From Actinomadura xylanilytica (GTDB taxonomy: Bacteria > Actinomycetota > Actinomycetes > Streptosporangiales > Streptosporangiaceae): a stretch of DNA of 64,000 nt. A program made the translations under genes and the position numbers. The notes below the pieces were generated by a model, which worked only from the letters and a program-made list of their open reading frames with translations, was not told the origin of the DNA and did no database searches. Shown one piece after another: positions 62,491-64,000 of the stretch; positions within the stretch are counted from its first letter, which is position 1; each line of letters begins with the position of its first letter. The DNA is taken from assembly GCF_030283145.1 (NCBI RefSeq), contig NZ_JASNWE010000004.1, forward strand, positions 682,001 through 746,000, given 5' to 3'.

Positions 62491-62636
62491 CGCCGCTGTC
62501 CGAGACCCCACCACCTCTCCGGCCATGCCGGCCAGTAGAGCCGAGTAGCCCATCGGGCCGAGCGTGGTCGCTTGCGCAACTCCCTCATGGCTTCGAGCTC
62601 CGACGCGAGCCGCCCGAGCATCAGCCGGGCCGTCAT
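62400..62636 (-). CDS. Possible small protein at the end of the right-hand operon
   Basis: A 78-codon frame starts at an ATG overlapping the upstream gene's stop (ATGA, 62633-62636), as its neighbours do. The first 25 residues (TARLMLGRLASELEAMRELR) look like a real helix; the rest is rich in Trp and Arg and overlaps the plus-strand gene by 91 bp. A shifted frame (GYSALLAGMAGEVVG) looks more protein-like, so a frameshift is possible. Function unknown. Confidence 0.35.
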   Translation of the reverse strand: MTARLMLGRLASELEAMRELRKRPRSARWATRLYWPAWPERWWGLGQRRYQPVVTCPGQICTRCFSMVAVVVTVSRTR

Positions 62637-62959
62637 GGGGTCGTCCCCACCGTCCGGAGCGCGCTCTTCACCTGAAGCACGGCCACGGTCGGGTTGTCGG
62701 CCTCGCACAACCAGACGGGACTGTCGCCCCAGGTGAACCAGCAGCGGTCGCCGTCGCTCGCGCGGCGGCGGCACCCGACCTCCACCCCGCGAGAGCCCGC
62801 CCCCGCCGTCACACGCACGAGCCGCTCACCGAGCCTCTCGACCGTGAGCTTGTGCCCTTGCAGCATGACCGCCAACACGGTCGCCAACGCCGCCTCTTCC
62901 GATGGGGCCAGCTTGGGGGCATCGTTCTGAGGAGCGTCGGCCGCCGTGTCCTTCGTCAT
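62633..62959 (-). CDS. Small hypothetical protein
   Basis: This 108-residue protein has an acidic N terminus (TKDTAADAPQNDAPKLAPSE), an amphipathic helix (EAALATVLAVMLQGHKLTVE) and a beta-rich C-terminal half with RCWFTWGDSPVWLCEADNP. No family is recognised. It overlaps the upstream gene by four bases (ATGA, 62956-62959). It is part of a leftward operon of at least four small genes. Confidence 0.65.
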   Translation of the reverse strand: MTKDTAADAPQNDAPKLAPSEEAALATVLAVMLQGHKLTVERLGERLVRVTAGAGSRGVEVGCRRRASDGDRCWFTWGDSPVWLCEADNPTVAVLQVKSALRTVGTTP

Positions 62960-63270
62960 TTTGCGCCGCCCGATCCCTTGCGGCGCTGCACGTAGCGGCG
63001 GACGGCGGGTAGGTTCAGCGGCCCGTCCGTCGCCAGCTCGGCGACCGCCTCCATCTCCGGCCTCAGATACTGCCGCGGAGCGTTCTCGACGTTCTGGAAG
63101 ACCGAGATCACGCACGTCTCCTCCCAGCGCCCCACTGCCTTGGTCGTGATGCCGGTGAGGGCGGACGCCTCACGCCCAGCGATCCATGGGCCCTCAGCGG
63201 AGGTCATGCCGTTGGCCTCGGCGACTTGGCCGAGTTGCCTGCGCGGATACTTCGAAATCGTCAAGGTCAT
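62956..63270 (-). CDS. Small protein with possible DNA-binding (excisionase/MerR-like) helix-turn-helix
   Basis: The 104-residue protein has GPWIAGREASALTGITTKAVGRWEE, then PRQYLRPEMEAVAELA and a basic C terminus (VRRYVQRRKGSGGAK). The pattern resembles the winged helix of excisionase or MerR-type proteins, suggesting DNA binding. GGAGGGG lies ten bases before the ATG at 63270; an alternative start at 63207 would reduce the 77-bp overlap with the preceding gene to 14. Role in excision of an integrated element is possible but no integrase is in the window. Confidence 0.6.
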   Translation of the reverse strand: MTLTISKYPRRQLGQVAEANGMTSAEGPWIAGREASALTGITTKAVGRWEETCVISVFQNVENAPRQYLRPEMEAVAELATDGPLNLPAVRRYVQRRKGSGGAK

Positions 63271-63634
63271 GACGCTGCTTCCCCTCCATCTGGGTCCTGA
63301 TCTGGTGTGCTGCCGCGCTCACGCCGTTCGCCGGCCGGATGGCCTTGCCACTGCGCAGGTAGACGAACCACCACACGCCACGGAAATAGACGAGCCCGAT
63401 AGTCACCGCCCATTCCGGCGCTTTCACCGGGACCACGTCCAAGGCCACGTAGCTGTTGATCACGGTGAACGCCGTGATCAACCCGGGAGCCCGATCGAGC
63501 TCCCGCGCGAGGCCACCGAGGAGCGCGACCCGCTCGCTCTGCGGGATGACCGTCTCGGGCGCGCGCATCCGCACCACTGCGGGCGAAGGCTGCGAGGCGC
63601 GGTGTTCTGCCGAACCACGTGTGTGGGTTCCCAC
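63194..63634 (-). CDS. Hypothetical protein of the right-end operon
   Basis: This 146-residue protein has a central beta-rich domain (APGLITAFTVINSYVALDVV, EWAVTIGLVYFRGVWWFVYL) followed by GKAIRPANGVSAAAHQIRTQ. It is probably soluble, with no signal peptide. A GTG start lies three bases after the stop of the 32-codon gene. No family is recognised. Its 3' end overlaps the next gene by 77 bp. Confidence 0.6.
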   Translation of the reverse strand: MGTHTRGSAEHRASQPSPAVVRMRAPETVIPQSERVALLGGLARELDRAPGLITAFTVINSYVALDVVPVKAPEWAVTIGLVYFRGVWWFVYLRSGKAIRPANGVSAAAHQIRTQMEGKQRHDLDDFEVSAQATRPSRRGQRHDLR

Positions 63635-63637
63635 GAC

Positions 63638-63736
63638 TCACACTCCCGGCGCGCTGTTGTTGTCTGCGGGCTTGGTGATCGCCGCTATCTCTTCGCCGTG
63701 GTCGACGGTGTCGCTGCGGGGCATGTCGGAGTTCAT
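63638..63736 (-). CDS. 32-residue peptide gene heading the right-end operon
   Basis: A short frame (begins MNSDMPRSDTVDHGEEIAAI, ends NNSAPGV) has a good ribosome site, AGAGGAC, seven bases before its ATG. The next gene's GTG follows its stop by three bases, so it heads the leftward operon. The peptide is acidic and hydrophilic, with no Cys. It may be a translational leader or a small structural peptide; nothing more can be said. Confidence 0.5.
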   Translation of the reverse strand: MNSDMPRSDTVDHGEEIAAITKPADNNSAPGV

Positions 63737-64000
63737 GAAGCGTCCTCTGTTTCGGTGAGGGCACCAAGTGGATCCGGGCGCTCGGGGATGACGGCGTCGT
63801 ACGGCACCAGTAACAGGCTGTTTGTGAACTTCTAGCGGGCCTGCCGTCGATATGGTTCACTGCTTAAACATTTACTGTGTTGCTCAGCGTCGCCGTCTCT
63901 GGACGAACGGTCAACGATCTATACAGAAGGGGTATGAGCTTCAATCAGTTCCTCCACTGAGTGAATGTTTGACCTAACTGATCGGGGAAGCTGCCGTAGT
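63737..64000. other. AT-richer promoter region at the right edge
   Basis: This 264-bp stretch is clearly poorer in GC than the rest (AAACATTTACTGTG, ATCTATACAGAAGG, GAATGTTTGACCTAACTG). It should contain the promoter of the leftward operon. A minus-strand frame ending at 63919 (SVEELIEAHTPSV) may be the tail of another gene beyond the edge, but 26 codons are too few to judge. Confidence 0.4.

Noticed and set aside
63932-63958. Eight-codon plus-strand leader peptide after AGAAGGGG
   Set aside because: No gene follows within the window, and such short frames arise by chance.
63919-64000. Partial minus-strand gene entering from the right edge (ends SVEELIEAHTPSV)
   Set aside because: Only 26 codons are visible, a second minus-strand frame is just as open, and base composition is that of an intergenic region.

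Overview
The window is high-GC actinomycete chromosome. The signs are strong third-position GC bias, frequent GTG and TTG starts, many 4-base ATGA/GTGA gene overlaps, ABATE/CGNR, DUF6879 and STAND-TPR genes, and sugar ABC transporters without their own ATPase. A Streptosporangiales genus such as Actinomadura is my best guess, but this is inference and nothing in the window settles it. No tRNA, rRNA, CRISPR array or insertion sequence was seen.

Left part (1-14.4 kb). A pair of coupled MutS-like ATPase genes, the second cut by the window edge, is followed by two secreted proteins: a C39-like cysteine protease and a DUF1524-type HNH nuclease. Then comes a long leftward sugar/polyol operon: lipoprotein binding protein, single-domain ATPase, permease, two FGGY kinases, a histidine phosphatase and a 2-hydroxyacid dehydrogenase, with a divergent DeoR-type regulator. 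The substrate is unknown.

Nitrogen and fluoride block (13.4-23.3 kb). A DUF2776-like membrane protein and an Amt transporter (first pore His replaced by Glu) are followed by two crcB genes and a complete urease operon in the order urea transporter, ureA, CbiX-like gene, ureB, ureC, ureF, ureG, ureD. There is no ureE. The CbiX-like protein ends in a His-rich tail, and UreB carries a histone H1-like Lys/Ala/Pro tail.

Middle (23.7-35.7 kb). A SepF-like protein, an FtsX-type ABC exporter with a divergent NarL-type response regulator, and a tandem double histidine kinase whose first half has lost its phosphoacceptor His. A structured repeat, partly tandem-duplicated together with the 3' end of the kinase gene, lies here and recurs near 40.0 kb. 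A methyltransferase and a CUT1 sugar importer with a DasR/GntR-like operator in its promoter follow.

Candidate peptide system (35.7-40 kb). A 44-residue Gly/Lys/Asp-rich peptide gene is coupled by GTGA to a protein-isoaspartate-methyltransferase-like enzyme. This matches the layout of aspartimide-forming RiPPs (imiditide type) and is the most interesting locus here. Beside it are a small conserved gene, a broken copy of its 5' end, an XRE-TPR regulator and a GNAT acetyltransferase.

Right part (40-64 kb). Exporter, PLP enzymes, class C beta-lactamase-like hydrolase, XRE/membrane pair, sigma factor with a coupled LCP protein, a D,D-carboxypeptidase with a very long acidic/proline-rich cytoplasmic region, a TetR-MFS-PLP decarboxylase cluster, an eroded PucR regulator, a TetR/DHA2 efflux pair with a 35-bp palindromic operator, a three-gene STAND-NTPase cluster with a possible amyloid-signalling motif, an epoxide hydrolase beside a relic HxlR regulator, a CGNR regulator with repeated operators, and an operon of small unknown proteins running leftward from the right end.
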